This document shows positions 1 through 7,865 of a DNA stretch of 64,000 bases, piece after piece. Numbering within the stretch: position 1 is the first letter of the stretch; each line of letters starts with the position of its first letter. The stretch spans positions 1-64,000 of the forward strand of contig NZ_JBFOKR010000011.1 of assembly GCF_047246645.1 (NCBI RefSeq), read 5' to 3'. The translations under genes were made by a program, and so were the position numbers. The stretch comes from Ferdinandcohnia sp047246645. GTDB lineage: Bacteria; Bacillota; Bacilli; Bacillales; Bacillaceae_L. A model generated the notes under the pieces. That model saw only the letters and a list, made by a program, of their open reading frames with translations, had not been told where the DNA came from and searched no databases.

Positions 1-40
1 TAAAGAAAAACAAAGAAATACTAAGAAATCTGTAGGTTTC

Positions 41-95
41 GTGAGGGAGGCTCACGGTCCGCCCGCGGAAAGCGAGTGCCAGGAGCGGAAATCAC
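41..95. repeat. GC-rich Bacillaceae-type intergenic repeat
   Basis: A GC-rich patch in AT-rich DNA. It opens with a small hairpin (GTGAG at 41-45 pairing with CTCAC at 51-55) and continues with CCGCCCGCGGAAAGCGAGTG. I recall this string as a dispersed intergenic repeat in many Bacillus genomes, but no second copy was found here, so the repeat status rests on memory. The rest of 1-180 shows no complete gene. Confidence 0.5.
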
Positions 96-180
96 AAAAC
101 TTTGTACCTTTCACTCTCACTGAAAAGACGCAAATAGCAACAATTTTAAATAAGAGCTTATAGTTAGGAGGAAACGAAAG

Positions 181-408
181 ATGGATGTAACTAAAGTGTT
201 AGATGCAAAAGGACTTGCATGTCCTATGCCAATTGTAAAAACGAAAAAGGCTATGAATGAACTCGAACCAGGACAAGTTTTAGAAATACACGCTACGGAT
301 AAAGGTGCTAAAAATGATCTTGCAGCTTGGGCAAAGTCCGGCGGTCATGAGTTAGTGAAGCATGAAGAAGAAGATGAAGTTTTAAAGTTTTGGATAAAAA
401 AAGGCTAA
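181..408 (+). CDS. TusA/YeeD-family sulfurtransferase
   Basis: A 75-residue cytosolic protein of the TusA (SirA-like) family, which passes persulfide sulfur between proteins through one cysteine. The family signature GLACPMP is present, with the acceptor Cys at residue 14, and the length is normal for a stand-alone TusA. The start has a strong AGGAGG-type site. The gene is followed by a terminator and then, 52 nt on, by a TauE-type exporter. Together with the redoxin, rhodanese-like and CstR-like genes downstream this indicates handling of persulfide or sulfite rather than tRNA thiolation. The physiological donor and acceptor cannot be told from sequence. Confidence 0.88.
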   Translation: MDVTKVLDAKGLACPMPIVKTKKAMNELEPGQVLEIHATDKGAKNDLAAWAKSGGHELVKHEEEDEVLKFWIKKG

Positions 409-413
409 TTAAT

Positions 414-440
414 AAGGGAACCGTTTTGGTTCCCTTTTCT
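414..440 (+). terminator. Rho-independent terminator after the TusA gene
   Basis: Stem AAGGGAACC/GGTTCCCTT with a GTTTT loop and a T-rich tail. Since it lies before the exporter gene, it may attenuate rather than separate the two genes. Confidence 0.8.
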
Positions 441-460
441 TAAGAGGAGGTTAAAAAACA

Positions 461-1237
461 ATGGATTTTGCATTTATTATTACAATCTTTTTAATTGGAT
501 TTATCGGTTCATATATTTCAGGAATGCTTGGAATTGGTGGATCCATCATCAAATATCCAATGCTATTATATATTCCGCCTTTATTTGGATTGGCTGCATT
601 TAGTGCTCACGAGGTATCAGGAATCAGTGCAATACAAGTGTTTTTCGCAACAATCGGTGGTGTTTGGGCCTACCGTAAAGGCGGTTACTTAAATAAAGCC
701 CTTATCTTGTATATGGGTGTTAGTATTTTAGTAGGTAGTTTTGTTGGTGGATTTGGTTCCAAGTTCATGTCTGAAGGTGGAATTAATGTTGTATACGGTG
801 TGTTAGCATTAATTGCAGCTATCATGATGTTTGTTCCGAAAAAAAATGTGGACGATATTCCATTTGACCAAGTTACTTTTAATAAATGGCTTGCAGCAAT
901 TCTTGCCTTAATCGTGGGTGTTGGTGCTGGAATTGTAGGAGCAGCTGGTGCGTTCTTACTTGTACCAATTATGCTCGTGGTCTTGAAAATTCCAACAAGA
1001 ATGACAATCGCGTCATCACTTGCAATTACGTTTATCTCATCAATCGGTTCTACAATCGGGAAAATTTCCACAGGACAAATTGAATATACTCCAGCCATTA
1101 TTATGATTGTGGCTAGCTTGATTGCATCACCATTAGGTGCAATTGCAGGGAAGAAAATAAACACAAAAATTCTACAGGTAATTCTAGCGATATTAATTGC
1201 TGCTACTACCGTTAAGATCTGGATGGATATTCTGTAA
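461..1237 (+). CDS. TauE/SafE-family sulfite (anion) exporter
   Basis: A 258-residue integral membrane protein with about eight hydrophobic segments and two related halves, as usual for TauE/SafE (DUF81) transporters, which export sulfite, sulfoacetate or related organosulfur anions. The glycine-rich start of the first half (GIGGSIIKYP) and its counterpart around GAAGAFLLVP are visible. The start follows AAGAGGAGG. Neighbouring sulfur-transfer genes and the CstR-type regulator suggest that it expels sulfite formed when persulfide is oxidised, as TauE does in the Staphylococcus cst locus. Substrate is inferred from context only. Confidence 0.85.
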   Translation: MDFAFIITIFLIGFIGSYISGMLGIGGSIIKYPMLLYIPPLFGLAAFSAHEVSGISAIQVFFATIGGVWAYRKGGYLNKALILYMGVSILVGSFVGGFGSKFMSEGGINVVYGVLALIAAIMMFVPKKNVDDIPFDQVTFNKWLAAILALIVGVGAGIVGAAGAFLLVPIMLVVLKIPTRMTIASSLAITFISSIGSTIGKISTGQIEYTPAIIMIVASLIASPLGAIAGKKINTKILQVILAILIAATTVKIWMDIL

Positions 1238-1258
1238 ACGCCAATAGGCGTTTTTTTT
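1237..1258 (+). terminator. Rho-independent terminator
   Basis: ACGCC/GGCGT stem, AATA loop and eight T residues immediately after the exporter stop codon. Confidence 0.85.
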
Positions 1259-1294
1259 ACTAATCTTTTAAAAAATAGAGATTATAATATAAAC

Positions 1295-1313
1295 ATACCC
1301 TATTTGGTATAAT
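1295..1313 (+). promoter_or_regulatory. Predicted CstR-type operator overlapping a -10 element
   Basis: Dyad ATACC-N6-GGTAT at 1295-1310. Its right arm runs into a consensus -10 TATAAT at 1308-1313. The same dyad in the same register to TATAAT occurs at 2495-2513. Dyads of this ATACC/GGTAT type are bound by CsoR/CstR-family tetramers, and a CstR-like gene lies in this locus. The -35 is not obvious. Confidence 0.6.
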
Positions 1314-1373
1314 AGAAATAAGTATATGTTTAGTACTGTAACTATCACATCTATAACGTTATGGAGGTCTAGA

Positions 1374-2459
1374 ATGCCTGTCTTTCAAATTGGTAGTTTG
1401 GCAATAATGGTAAAGTGGCTAATCTTAGGTATAGCTTTATTAGTTGGAATGTTAATTTCACGTTTTTGGCTATTAGGGACACAAGAGAAAGAAATAGGAA
1501 AGAAAGCTTTTGGTCAACTTACTAATAGTATTTTTATAGGCTTTTTAGCATGGAAAGGAAGTTTGCTACTTTTAGACCCGGTACTAGTTTTAAAAAACCC
1601 ATTATCCCTTTTATATTTCACGGGAGGTACAAAGGGAATTTTTATAGCGATTATTATTATGGTTTTTTACACCATCTATCAACTTAAAAAACAAGTAATA
1701 CAGCCACGCTTGTTAATTCACTCTACTTTACTTCTTATTCTTGGTACTCAGGTGGCATATTTTGTGTTGGCATTGCTACTACTAAATCAACATGATATTT
1801 TCTACTTTGTAACAAGCATATGTACATTTCTTCTATTACTGGTGACACTACTAATTAAGGATTTACAAAAAGTAGAATTCAAAAAGGAAGTGCTATCTGT
1901 GAACAAGAAGGTGGCTGTAATTACTGCTCTCTTTGGTTTGATTGTTTGGACTTTATATACTAATTTCTCCACAGAAGGGATGTCTTCACCAATGGAGACA
2001 GAACAATTTCGGGAGGTTGATTTGGAAGTAGGAATATCAGAAGGACAATTAGCACCTGACTTCATATTACAAACGATAGAAGGCGAAGAACTCCAGCTTT
2101 CCAGCTTAAGAGGAAAGAAAATAATTCTAAACTTCTGGGCTACTTGGTGCCCACCGTGTAAAGCCGAAATGCCTCATATGCAGCGTTTTTATGAAGAACA
2201 AAACGTAAACAATATAGAAGTGATTGCTGTAAACCTAACAACAGCAGAAAAAAGTACGAAAGATATCGCTCCTTTTGTAGAAGATTATGGTTTAACTTTT
2301 CCTATACTATTAGATGAAACAGGTGACATCGGTAACACGTACCAAGCATATACAATTCCAACTAGTTACGTTATTGATTCGTATGGAATTATTCAAAAAA
2401 AAATAGTGGGCCCAATGGATAAAGAAATGATGGAAGAACTTATTAAGAACATTAAATAA
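1374..2459 (+). CDS. Membrane-anchored TlpA/ResA-like thiol-disulfide redoxin
   Basis: The start at 1374 is preferred over an upstream in-frame ATG because GGAGG lies seven bases before it; this gives 361 residues. About the first 185 residues are strongly hydrophobic with several membrane segments. A soluble extracytoplasmic thioredoxin fold follows, with the redox motif WCPPC (Cys259, Cys262) and the cis-Pro region near IPTSY. ResA/TlpA proteins reduce disulfides on the outer face of the membrane. The large multi-spanning N-terminus is unusual, since most ResA proteins have one anchor, and may relay electrons. Its promoter carries the CstR-like dyad, linking it to sulfur stress. Confidence 0.8.
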   Translation: MPVFQIGSLAIMVKWLILGIALLVGMLISRFWLLGTQEKEIGKKAFGQLTNSIFIGFLAWKGSLLLLDPVLVLKNPLSLLYFTGGTKGIFIAIIIMVFYTIYQLKKQVIQPRLLIHSTLLLILGTQVAYFVLALLLLNQHDIFYFVTSICTFLLLLVTLLIKDLQKVEFKKEVLSVNKKVAVITALFGLIVWTLYTNFSTEGMSSPMETEQFREVDLEVGISEGQLAPDFILQTIEGEELQLSSLRGKKIILNFWATWCPPCKAEMPHMQRFYEEQNVNNIEVIAVNLTTAEKSTKDIAPFVEDYGLTFPILLDETGDIGNTYQAYTIPTSYVIDSYGIIQKKIVGPMDKEMMEELIKNIK

Positions 2460-2486
2460 AAGATTAAAAATGGAAATACAATGCAT

Positions 2487-2513
2487 TTGACTACATACCT
2501 AATAGGGTATAAT
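2487..2513 (+). promoter_or_regulatory. Promoter with second CstR-type operator
   Basis: A -35-like TTGACT at 2487-2492 and a perfect -10 TATAAT at 2508-2513 (15-bp spacing, or 16 if TTTGAC is used). The dyad ATACC-N6-GGTAT at 2495-2510 fills the spacer. Position and arms match the copy at 1295, so repressor binding would block RNA polymerase. Confidence 0.65.
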
Positions 2514-2557
2514 ATGATTGTAGATTATATACTATAATTAGCAGCGAGGTATTTAAA

Positions 2558-2920
2558 ATGATATTATTACTTACAGTAACGCTTAGCGCTGTTGCATTTT
2601 TAATCTTTTATCGATATTTCCCGGTATTGGGGATTCAATGTAAAGATATAACAAATTTACAAGACACAAACCTTATAGTAGTTGACGTTAGAGATTACAA
2701 TATATCGTACAAGAATCCTTGTAAATCAGCAATTAATATACCAGTTGCGTATCTCGAAAGATTTTACAACGAAATACCTGAAAAAAGGATTCATATAATA
2801 GCCTCCACTCAGTTGGAAAAAAACGTGGCTATTCGTATACTGAGACGGAAAAGGTTTATCGTTACTGGTTATACCTTAACAGAATATTGTTGTAAAAAAG
2901 CAACCGATTTTGCTGTATGA
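2558..2920 (+). CDS. Membrane-anchored rhodanese-like protein lacking the catalytic Cys
   Basis: A 120-residue protein with one N-terminal membrane segment (about residues 2-22) and a rhodanese-type domain. The fold is recognised from VVDVRD followed by SAINIPVAYL, the usual 'GHIxGAxNIP' position. Where active rhodaneses carry Cys in a CxxGxRS loop, this protein reads IIASTQLEKN, so the persulfide-carrying Cys is missing. A vicinal CC pair occurs near the C-terminus (TEYCCKK). It lies in the apparent operon of the CstR-like repressor and has the operator just upstream. A catalytic sulfurtransferase role is unlikely; a scaffold or sensor role, or use of the CC pair, is possible. Confidence 0.65.
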   Translation: MILLLTVTLSAVAFLIFYRYFPVLGIQCKDITNLQDTNLIVVDVRDYNISYKNPCKSAINIPVAYLERFYNEIPEKRIHIIASTQLEKNVAIRILRRKRFIVTGYTLTEYCCKKATDFAV

Positions 2921-2951
2921 TAATAGATAGAATAAAAAAGAGGTGTTTCAT

Positions 2952-3212
2952 ATGGATTACAACGATCAAATGAAAAACCGTGTAAAACGAATTGAAGGAC
3001 AATTACGCGGGATCTTACGTATGATGGAAGAAAATAAGGATTGTAAGGATGTTATTACTCAGCTTTCTGCTGCACGCACAGCTATCGATCGGACAATTGG
3101 GGTAGTAGTAAGTTCAAACCTAGTTGCTTGTGTACGAAATGCAGACGAAAAGGGAGAAAATACCGAAGAACTAGTGAAAGAAGCAGTAGAACTATTAGTG
3201 AAAAGCAGATAA
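2952..3212 (+). CDS. CsoR-family persulfide-type repressor (CstR-like)
   Basis: An 86-residue all-helical DUF156 repressor, starting at 2952 with AGGTG six bases upstream. The family core RIEGQLRGI is clear. Copper-sensing CsoR uses Cys-His-Cys; here the cysteines are Cys31 and Cys60 while the His position is Asn56. Cys31/Cys60 is the pair used by Staphylococcus aureus CstR to form di- and trisulfide links on reaction with persulfide. The sequence therefore predicts a reactive-sulfur sensor, not a copper sensor, in agreement with the neighbouring sulfur genes. It contrasts with the true CsoR at 31494. A terminator follows. Confidence 0.85.
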   Translation: MDYNDQMKNRVKRIEGQLRGILRMMEENKDCKDVITQLSAARTAIDRTIGVVVSSNLVACVRNADEKGENTEELVKEAVELLVKSR

Positions 3213-3240
3213 AGACCTCTTGATAGGTCTTTTTTATTTT
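3211..3240 (+). terminator. Rho-independent terminator closing the sulfur operon
   Basis: AAGACCT/AGGTCTT stem with a T-rich tail directly at the stop of the CstR-like gene. Confidence 0.85.
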
Positions 3241-3391
3241 GCCTACAAATTTAATTATGAAATGTTTCGTAAATAGACAAAAATATACAAAATCTTAGTG
3301 AAATCTGTCACTTATAATATAATTGTCGAAGTATTTTTACTAAATTGACGTTCAATATATTAGTAATTATTGGGAATAAGGAGCATTTATA

Positions 3392-5485
3392 ATGGTTAAA
3401 TGGTTGGACGATTTACATATTCACGAGCTGTTTCACCAAGTACTTGATGTAAATAGTGATTTGTATTGCTTCAAGAGTGACAAAGGCACATGGCAATATA
3501 CAAACGAGTATATTTTAAAGCTATTAGAACTTGATAAAACGGAAGTAATTGGAAAAAATGATTTAGAACTGGCCGCCTTATATCCTCATTTAAGAATCTT
3601 TTTTGAAAATAGTAATCATACAGATGAACAGACATGGAAAAGTCATAAGGTAAAAAGATATGTTGAAAGAATTACCACGAAAAAAGGAGTTTCACAATTT
3701 ATAGAGGTTATTAAAATGCCCTTTTACTATGAAGATGGTAGCCGTAAAGGGTTATTAATAATCGGTAATGATATTACAGTTGAAAAATTTAATGAGATTG
3801 AGCTTGCATCAAGGATAAGAGAGCTCAAGGATTTTAAATTTGCATTAGATCGATCTTCTATACTCTCAATTACGGATAAAAAAGGTACAATCACTTATGT
3901 AAATGATGCCTTTTGTAAAGCTTCTCAATACAAAAGAGAGGAACTACTTGGTAAAAATCATAGAATACTTAATTCGGGCTATCACACAAACATCTTTTTT
4001 CGTAAATTATGGAGAAAAATTCAGAGTGGACAAGTTTGGACAGGTGATATAAAAAATCGAAAAAAAGATGGTACAGAGTACTGGCTACGAACGACAATTG
4101 TTCCCTTTTTTAATGAAGATGGTGAGCCGTATCAATATATGTATATTCGTCAGGATATTACAGAGCAAAAGGATAATGAGGCCAGGATTCTTCAAATGAT
4201 TTATCTCGACGAGATGACGGGTCTGCGAAATCGCCGATGTTTTCAAGATGAAACAAGCCAGTGGTTAACAGAGAATGAAGAAAAAAAAGAGATGGCCCTT
4301 ATCTTTTTAGATTTATATCGTTTTTCGTATGTAAATGATACATTGGGACATAACGAGGGTGATGTACTTCTTCAAGCTGTTGCGGAACGATTATCTCTCC
4401 ATTTAGAAGGAAAAGGTGATGTGTATCGATTCGGTGGGGATGAATTTATTATTGTACTTAAAGGTATCCCAAAAGAAGAGGTTGAAGCTCGTGCTCAAGA
4501 GTTAGTTTCTTTGTTTGATGAACCCTTTTATACAAAACACGAAAAGGTATATTTAACGATTAAGATTGGTATTAGTCTATACCCTCACGATGGTGAAGAA
4601 TTAGAATCACTAGTAAAAAGAGCAGATCATGCAGTATATATTGCAAAAGACCTTGATACGAAAACAATTCAATTTTTTACAAATGAAATATACGAACACA
4701 TGACGAGAACGATGAAGTTGGAAAAAGCTTTGCGAGAAGCGGTAGAAAAGAAGGAATTAACATTAGTTTATCAGCCTCAGGTAACCATTTCTTCTACTGA
4801 GATTGTTGGGGTCGAGGCTTTACTACGCTGGGAGCACCCAACGTTAGGAAGTGTTCCACCGTCGGCTTTTATTCCATTAGCTGAGCAAACGGGTTTAATC
4901 GTTCCCTTAACAAAGTGGGTGATTGAAACGGTATGTAAGCAGCATTTGGTATGGAGGGAAACGGGGTTACCCCCGGTCAGGGTAGCAGTTAACTTGTCGC
5001 CAGCATGTGTAAACAATGACACCATTCAGTACATGGTTAAAATACTTGAGGAGACTCGTATAGAGGCTCACTATCTAGAATTAGAAATAACTGAAAGCGT
5101 GATGAAGGACCCCATTTTCAGTACTAAAATTGTGCAACAACTGAAAGCCTTGGGGATTCGAGTTTCCATTGATGACTTCGGCACCGGTTACTCATCTTTG
5201 GCTTATCTAAGACAATTTCCAATTGATAGTTTAAAAATCGACCGCACGTTCATTAATGAAATTCAAAGAGACAATGGAGTTATTGTTAAGACCATTTTAG
5301 ATATGGCCTCTCATTTGAAATTAGGTGTAGTTGCTGAGGGGGTAGAAAATAAAGAGCAGGCTGAATTTCTCAAAAGCCTCAATTGCGATGAGGGACAGGG
5401 TTATTTTTACGCAAAACCGTTACCAGTTGATGAAGTTACAAAACTGCTCTTTAATCAAAGGGAACTAGTTCCAAAATCTATGTAA
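3392..5485 (+). CDS. PAS-PAS-GGDEF-EAL cyclic-di-GMP protein
   Basis: A 697-residue soluble signalling protein with two PAS domains (about residues 10-130 and 145-265), GGDEF (about 275-430) and EAL (about 440-690). The EAL domain keeps its catalytic set: EALLRWEHP, NLSP, ELEITES, DDFGTGYSSL and LKID, so phosphodiesterase activity is likely. The GGDEF domain has an intact GGDEF loop, but the region usually reading DLDRFK reads DLYRFS, with Asp to Tyr and the GTP-contacting Lys to Ser, and no RxxD inhibitory site is seen. Cyclase activity is doubtful and the domain may instead bind GTP to regulate the EAL. Monocistronic, with a terminator. Confidence 0.9.
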   Translation: MVKWLDDLHIHELFHQVLDVNSDLYCFKSDKGTWQYTNEYILKLLELDKTEVIGKNDLELAALYPHLRIFFENSNHTDEQTWKSHKVKRYVERITTKKGVSQFIEVIKMPFYYEDGSRKGLLIIGNDITVEKFNEIELASRIRELKDFKFALDRSSILSITDKKGTITYVNDAFCKASQYKREELLGKNHRILNSGYHTNIFFRKLWRKIQSGQVWTGDIKNRKKDGTEYWLRTTIVPFFNEDGEPYQYMYIRQDITEQKDNEARILQMIYLDEMTGLRNRRCFQDETSQWLTENEEKKEMALIFLDLYRFSYVNDTLGHNEGDVLLQAVAERLSLHLEGKGDVYRFGGDEFIIVLKGIPKEEVEARAQELVSLFDEPFYTKHEKVYLTIKIGISLYPHDGEELESLVKRADHAVYIAKDLDTKTIQFFTNEIYEHMTRTMKLEKALREAVEKKELTLVYQPQVTISSTEIVGVEALLRWEHPTLGSVPPSAFIPLAEQTGLIVPLTKWVIETVCKQHLVWRETGLPPVRVAVNLSPACVNNDTIQYMVKILEETRIEAHYLELEITESVMKDPIFSTKIVQQLKALGIRVSIDDFGTGYSSLAYLRQFPIDSLKIDRTFINEIQRDNGVIVKTILDMASHLKLGVVAEGVENKEQAEFLKSLNCDEGQGYFYAKPLPVDEVTKLLFNQRELVPKSM

Positions 5486-5489
5486 AGCA

Positions 5490-5524
5490 AAAAAGAAAAG
5501 TGAGGGAATCACTTTTCTTTTTTT
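5490..5524. terminator. Bidirectional terminator between convergent genes
   Basis: AGAAAAGTGA/TCACTTTTCT stem with A and T runs on the two sides. The stop codon and last codons of the minus-strand gene are inside it. Confidence 0.8.
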
Positions 5525-6105
5525 GGCGGTTGACTACTAGCCAGTTCATCTATCAATTTTTCAGCGGCTCTTTTATAAAATAAACTACTTGCTGTTAAAG
5601 AAAGGATCAGTAGGATCTTTTCCAGCTTTTCAGTGTCTTTATCAGTTAATGAAGACACTTCCTCAGTTACATCTTCCACTTTCATTTTTAGGTCTACTGA
5701 AAATTCAGCAGCATTTTTTTTGTGCAAATTAAGGTAGATATTATAAAAGTTTTCAAGATTAAAATCATGATCAATATTAATTTTCTGTGTTAAACCATCT
5801 AATGTAGTTTTTATATCATTTATTGATAGACCACTTTTTAATTGATAAATCAAACTAAGCAAAATGAGGTGCTCTCTAGAATATTTTTTATTTTTTATAG
5901 GGACAAGAAGTTTCCCTTTAGCGTAATTATTAATCATTGTCTTCGTTAAAACCTTTTCATCTTCATTTCTTTTTGAAGGACCATATGTATTTTCAAAGAG
6001 CTGGATTACCTGGTCCATATATAAATCGATGTTTGGAATGTCGTCTAACGAAATATTTCTTTCTATATCTAAGGAATTCAGAATTTCATATTTGTGGTCC
6101 ATCAT
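5509..6105 (-). CDS. DUF1836 domain protein, MerR-like HTH
   Basis: A 198-residue protein of the DUF1836 family, common in Firmicutes and of unknown function. A MerR-like helix-turn-helix is suggested by LTKTMINNYAKGKLL followed by KKYSREHLILL (about residues 55-85). A charged helical region follows, and the C-terminus is hydrophobic then Lys-rich. The gene is single, between a c-di-GMP gene (convergent) and an SGNH hydrolase gene (divergent). A DNA-binding role is inferred from the fold only and no target site was recognised. Confidence 0.75.
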   Translation of the reverse strand: MMDHKYEILNSLDIERNISLDDIPNIDLYMDQVIQLFENTYGPSKRNEDEKVLTKTMINNYAKGKLLVPIKNKKYSREHLILLSLIYQLKSGLSINDIKTTLDGLTQKINIDHDFNLENFYNIYLNLHKKNAAEFSVDLKMKVEDVTEEVSSLTDKDTEKLEKILLILSLTASSLFYKRAAEKLIDELASSQPPKKEK

Positions 6106-6170
6106 ATACCCTCATTTTTCATAAATTTTCTCATCTCTTATTTTAGCCTAAAATTATTTTTCAGTAAACA

Positions 6171-6199
6171 TTGACTACTTGTTGGAATGGGTATATTAT
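6171..6199 (+). promoter_or_regulatory. Promoter of the SGNH hydrolase gene, long leader
   Basis: TTGACT, 17-bp spacer and TATTAT. Transcription from here would give a leader of about 155 nt that begins with a hairpin (GTAGT/ACTAC near 6206-6222) and holds further short helices. It matches no riboswitch class I recognise. Confidence 0.5.
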
Positions 6200-6362
6200 A
6201 ATAAGTAGTATCGGAAACTACATGTTAGGGTTTTGGTAATCAAGAAGTGCATCATCTGACACTCATAGAGTCGGTGAAAGCTTAACAGTATTGAAGGAAG
6301 CGAAAGTTAGTCATTCATAAAGGTAATGCAAGCCATAATATAATAAAAAAGCGGTGATAAAA

Positions 6363-7061
6363 ATGAAAATCGTTTGTTTTGGAGATAGCTTAACAAGAGG
6401 AGTTTCATATGTAAAAGGCCGGATGCGCATTTTAAAAGAAAACTATCCTGCGTTTCTACAGGAGCTAGCGTTGGTAAATCAAAAAGAAGACCTTGCTGTC
6501 ATTAACAAAGGTGTATTTAATGATAATTCAGATTTACTGTTATCAAGATTACAAAAAGATGTCATTCAAGAACATCCGGATTATGTAATTATTGGAGTTG
6601 GCGGGAATGATTGTAATTTTAGATGGGATGAAGTTGCAGTAAAACCAGATGCAGAACACCAACCAATTGTTCCAATAGACCGTTATATTGAAAATTTAAA
6701 ACAAATTATTAATCAAGTAAGAGAATCAAATAGTGTTCCGATATTAATGACATTACCACCACTTGATCCAGTTCGCTATTATAAGCTTCTCTCTGAAAGA
6801 TACGGTAGTTCAATAAGTCATTGGATTAGTTTACAAGGTGGAATAGAACATTGGCATGGCCTTTACAATCGCAACTTAACAAAACTAGCAGAACAGCTTG
6901 AAGTAGTAAAAATAGATGTAAGAACCGCTTTGAAACAATCTGGAGACCTTATGAATTTTATTAGTGATGACGGAATCCACTTAACAGGCGAAGGATATAA
7001 AACAGTAGGCGTTGAAATATTTTCTGCGCTAGTAGGGAAAAATCATCTTGTAACAAATTAA
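6363..7061 (+). CDS. SGNH/GDSL-family hydrolase
   Basis: A 232-residue protein starting at the ATG at 6363 (GGTG six bases upstream; an in-frame GTG at 6354 overlaps that site). The SGNH blocks are present: block I FGDSLTRG with the nucleophile Ser, block III GVGGNDCNF with the Gly and Asn of the oxyanion hole, and block V DGIHLTGEGY with the catalytic Asp and His. No signal peptide is seen, so it is probably cytosolic. Such enzymes are esterases, lipases or carbohydrate deacetylases; the substrate cannot be assigned. It follows a long leader and ends at a terminator, so it is transcribed alone. Confidence 0.85.
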   Translation: MKIVCFGDSLTRGVSYVKGRMRILKENYPAFLQELALVNQKEDLAVINKGVFNDNSDLLLSRLQKDVIQEHPDYVIIGVGGNDCNFRWDEVAVKPDAEHQPIVPIDRYIENLKQIINQVRESNSVPILMTLPPLDPVRYYKLLSERYGSSISHWISLQGGIEHWHGLYNRNLTKLAEQLEVVKIDVRTALKQSGDLMNFISDDGIHLTGEGYKTVGVEIFSALVGKNHLVTN

Positions 7062-7067
7062 AGAATT

Positions 7068-7090
7068 GCCTCCATGTGGGGCTTTTTTTG
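7068..7090 (+). terminator. Rho-independent terminator
   Basis: Short GC-rich stem (GCCTC with GGGGC) followed by seven T residues, just after the hydrolase stop codon. Confidence 0.65.
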
Positions 7091-7274
7091 TTAGCATTTT
7101 ACATAAAATACGAGCTGGCAAAAGCTACAATATTTTAAAAAAGGGCTCTATATTTTATGGGACCTTAGCAAAATGATTGTAATTAATAAAAGGAAAGACT
7201 GTATATTAATGGACATAGACTAAAAAGAAAAGATAAGATAGTTATAACATTAATAGAAAAGGTAGTTGAGAAGC

Positions 7275-7853
7275 ATGAGTTATCGTTCAGATTACATACT
7301 TACAATGAAGGATATTGTTCGTGAAGGACACCCCATTCTTTCGGTGAAAACAAAGGATGTACAACTCCCACTATCCGAAGAGGATAGAGAAACATTGATA
7401 TGTATGATGAATTACGTGAAGAATAGCCAGGACCCGGAGTTAGCTAAAAAATATGGATTGCGCCCAGGAGTTGGACTATCTGCGAATCAAGTTGGTTTGG
7501 ATAAGAGAATGTTTGTCGCTTATTTTACAGACTTTGATGAGAAACTACATGAATACGCATTATTTAATCCAAAAATTGTAAGTCATTCTGTTTCAATGAT
7601 ATATCTGCCCGATGGTGAAGGCTGTTTATCTGTTGACCGACCTGTTGAAGGCTTGGTACCACGATATGAGAAAATTAAGGTGAAAGCAGTAGACCTTGAA
7701 GGAAACGAGGTTGTACTACGGCTTAAAGGATATGCTTCAATTGTTGCACAGCATGAAATTGACCACTTAAATGGCATCATGTTTTATGATCGCATTAATA
7801 AAAACAATCCTTTCCAACTTCCAGAAAATGTAGAAATTAAAAGCCTTTACTAG
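7275..7853 (+). CDS. def: Peptide deformylase, Gram-positive long type
   Basis: A metalloenzyme that removes the N-formyl group from new proteins. Motif 1 GVGLSANQ, motif 2 EGCLSV and motif 3 QHEIDHLNG supply the Cys and two His metal ligands and the catalytic Glu. The insert before motif 1 (NSQDPELAKKYGLRPGVG) and the length of 192 residues match the type-2 Firmicute enzymes such as B. subtilis YkrB/DefB. ATG at 7275 is preferred to TTG at 7266 because it has a better-placed, though weak, GGTAG site. The PatB-like gene starts 12 nt after the stop, so the two are likely cotranscribed. Confidence 0.93.
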   Translation: MSYRSDYILTMKDIVREGHPILSVKTKDVQLPLSEEDRETLICMMNYVKNSQDPELAKKYGLRPGVGLSANQVGLDKRMFVAYFTDFDEKLHEYALFNPKIVSHSVSMIYLPDGEGCLSVDRPVEGLVPRYEKIKVKAVDLEGNEVVLRLKGYASIVAQHEIDHLNGIMFYDRINKNNPFQLPENVEIKSLY

Positions 7854-7865
7854 GAGGTCCCTGAT

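Noticed and set aside
685..1164. 159-codon minus-strand frame inside the TauE gene
   Set aside because: Shadow of the membrane protein gene; low-complexity hydrophobic product without start signals.
2952..3212. Copper-sensing CsoR
   Set aside because: The His ligand is replaced by Asn and the two Cys are placed as in CstR; neighbours are sulfur genes.
6203..6350. c-di-GMP (GEMM) riboswitch in the SGNH hydrolase leader
   Set aside because: A c-di-GMP gene lies nearby, but the conserved GEMM core and tetraloop-receptor elements are not found.
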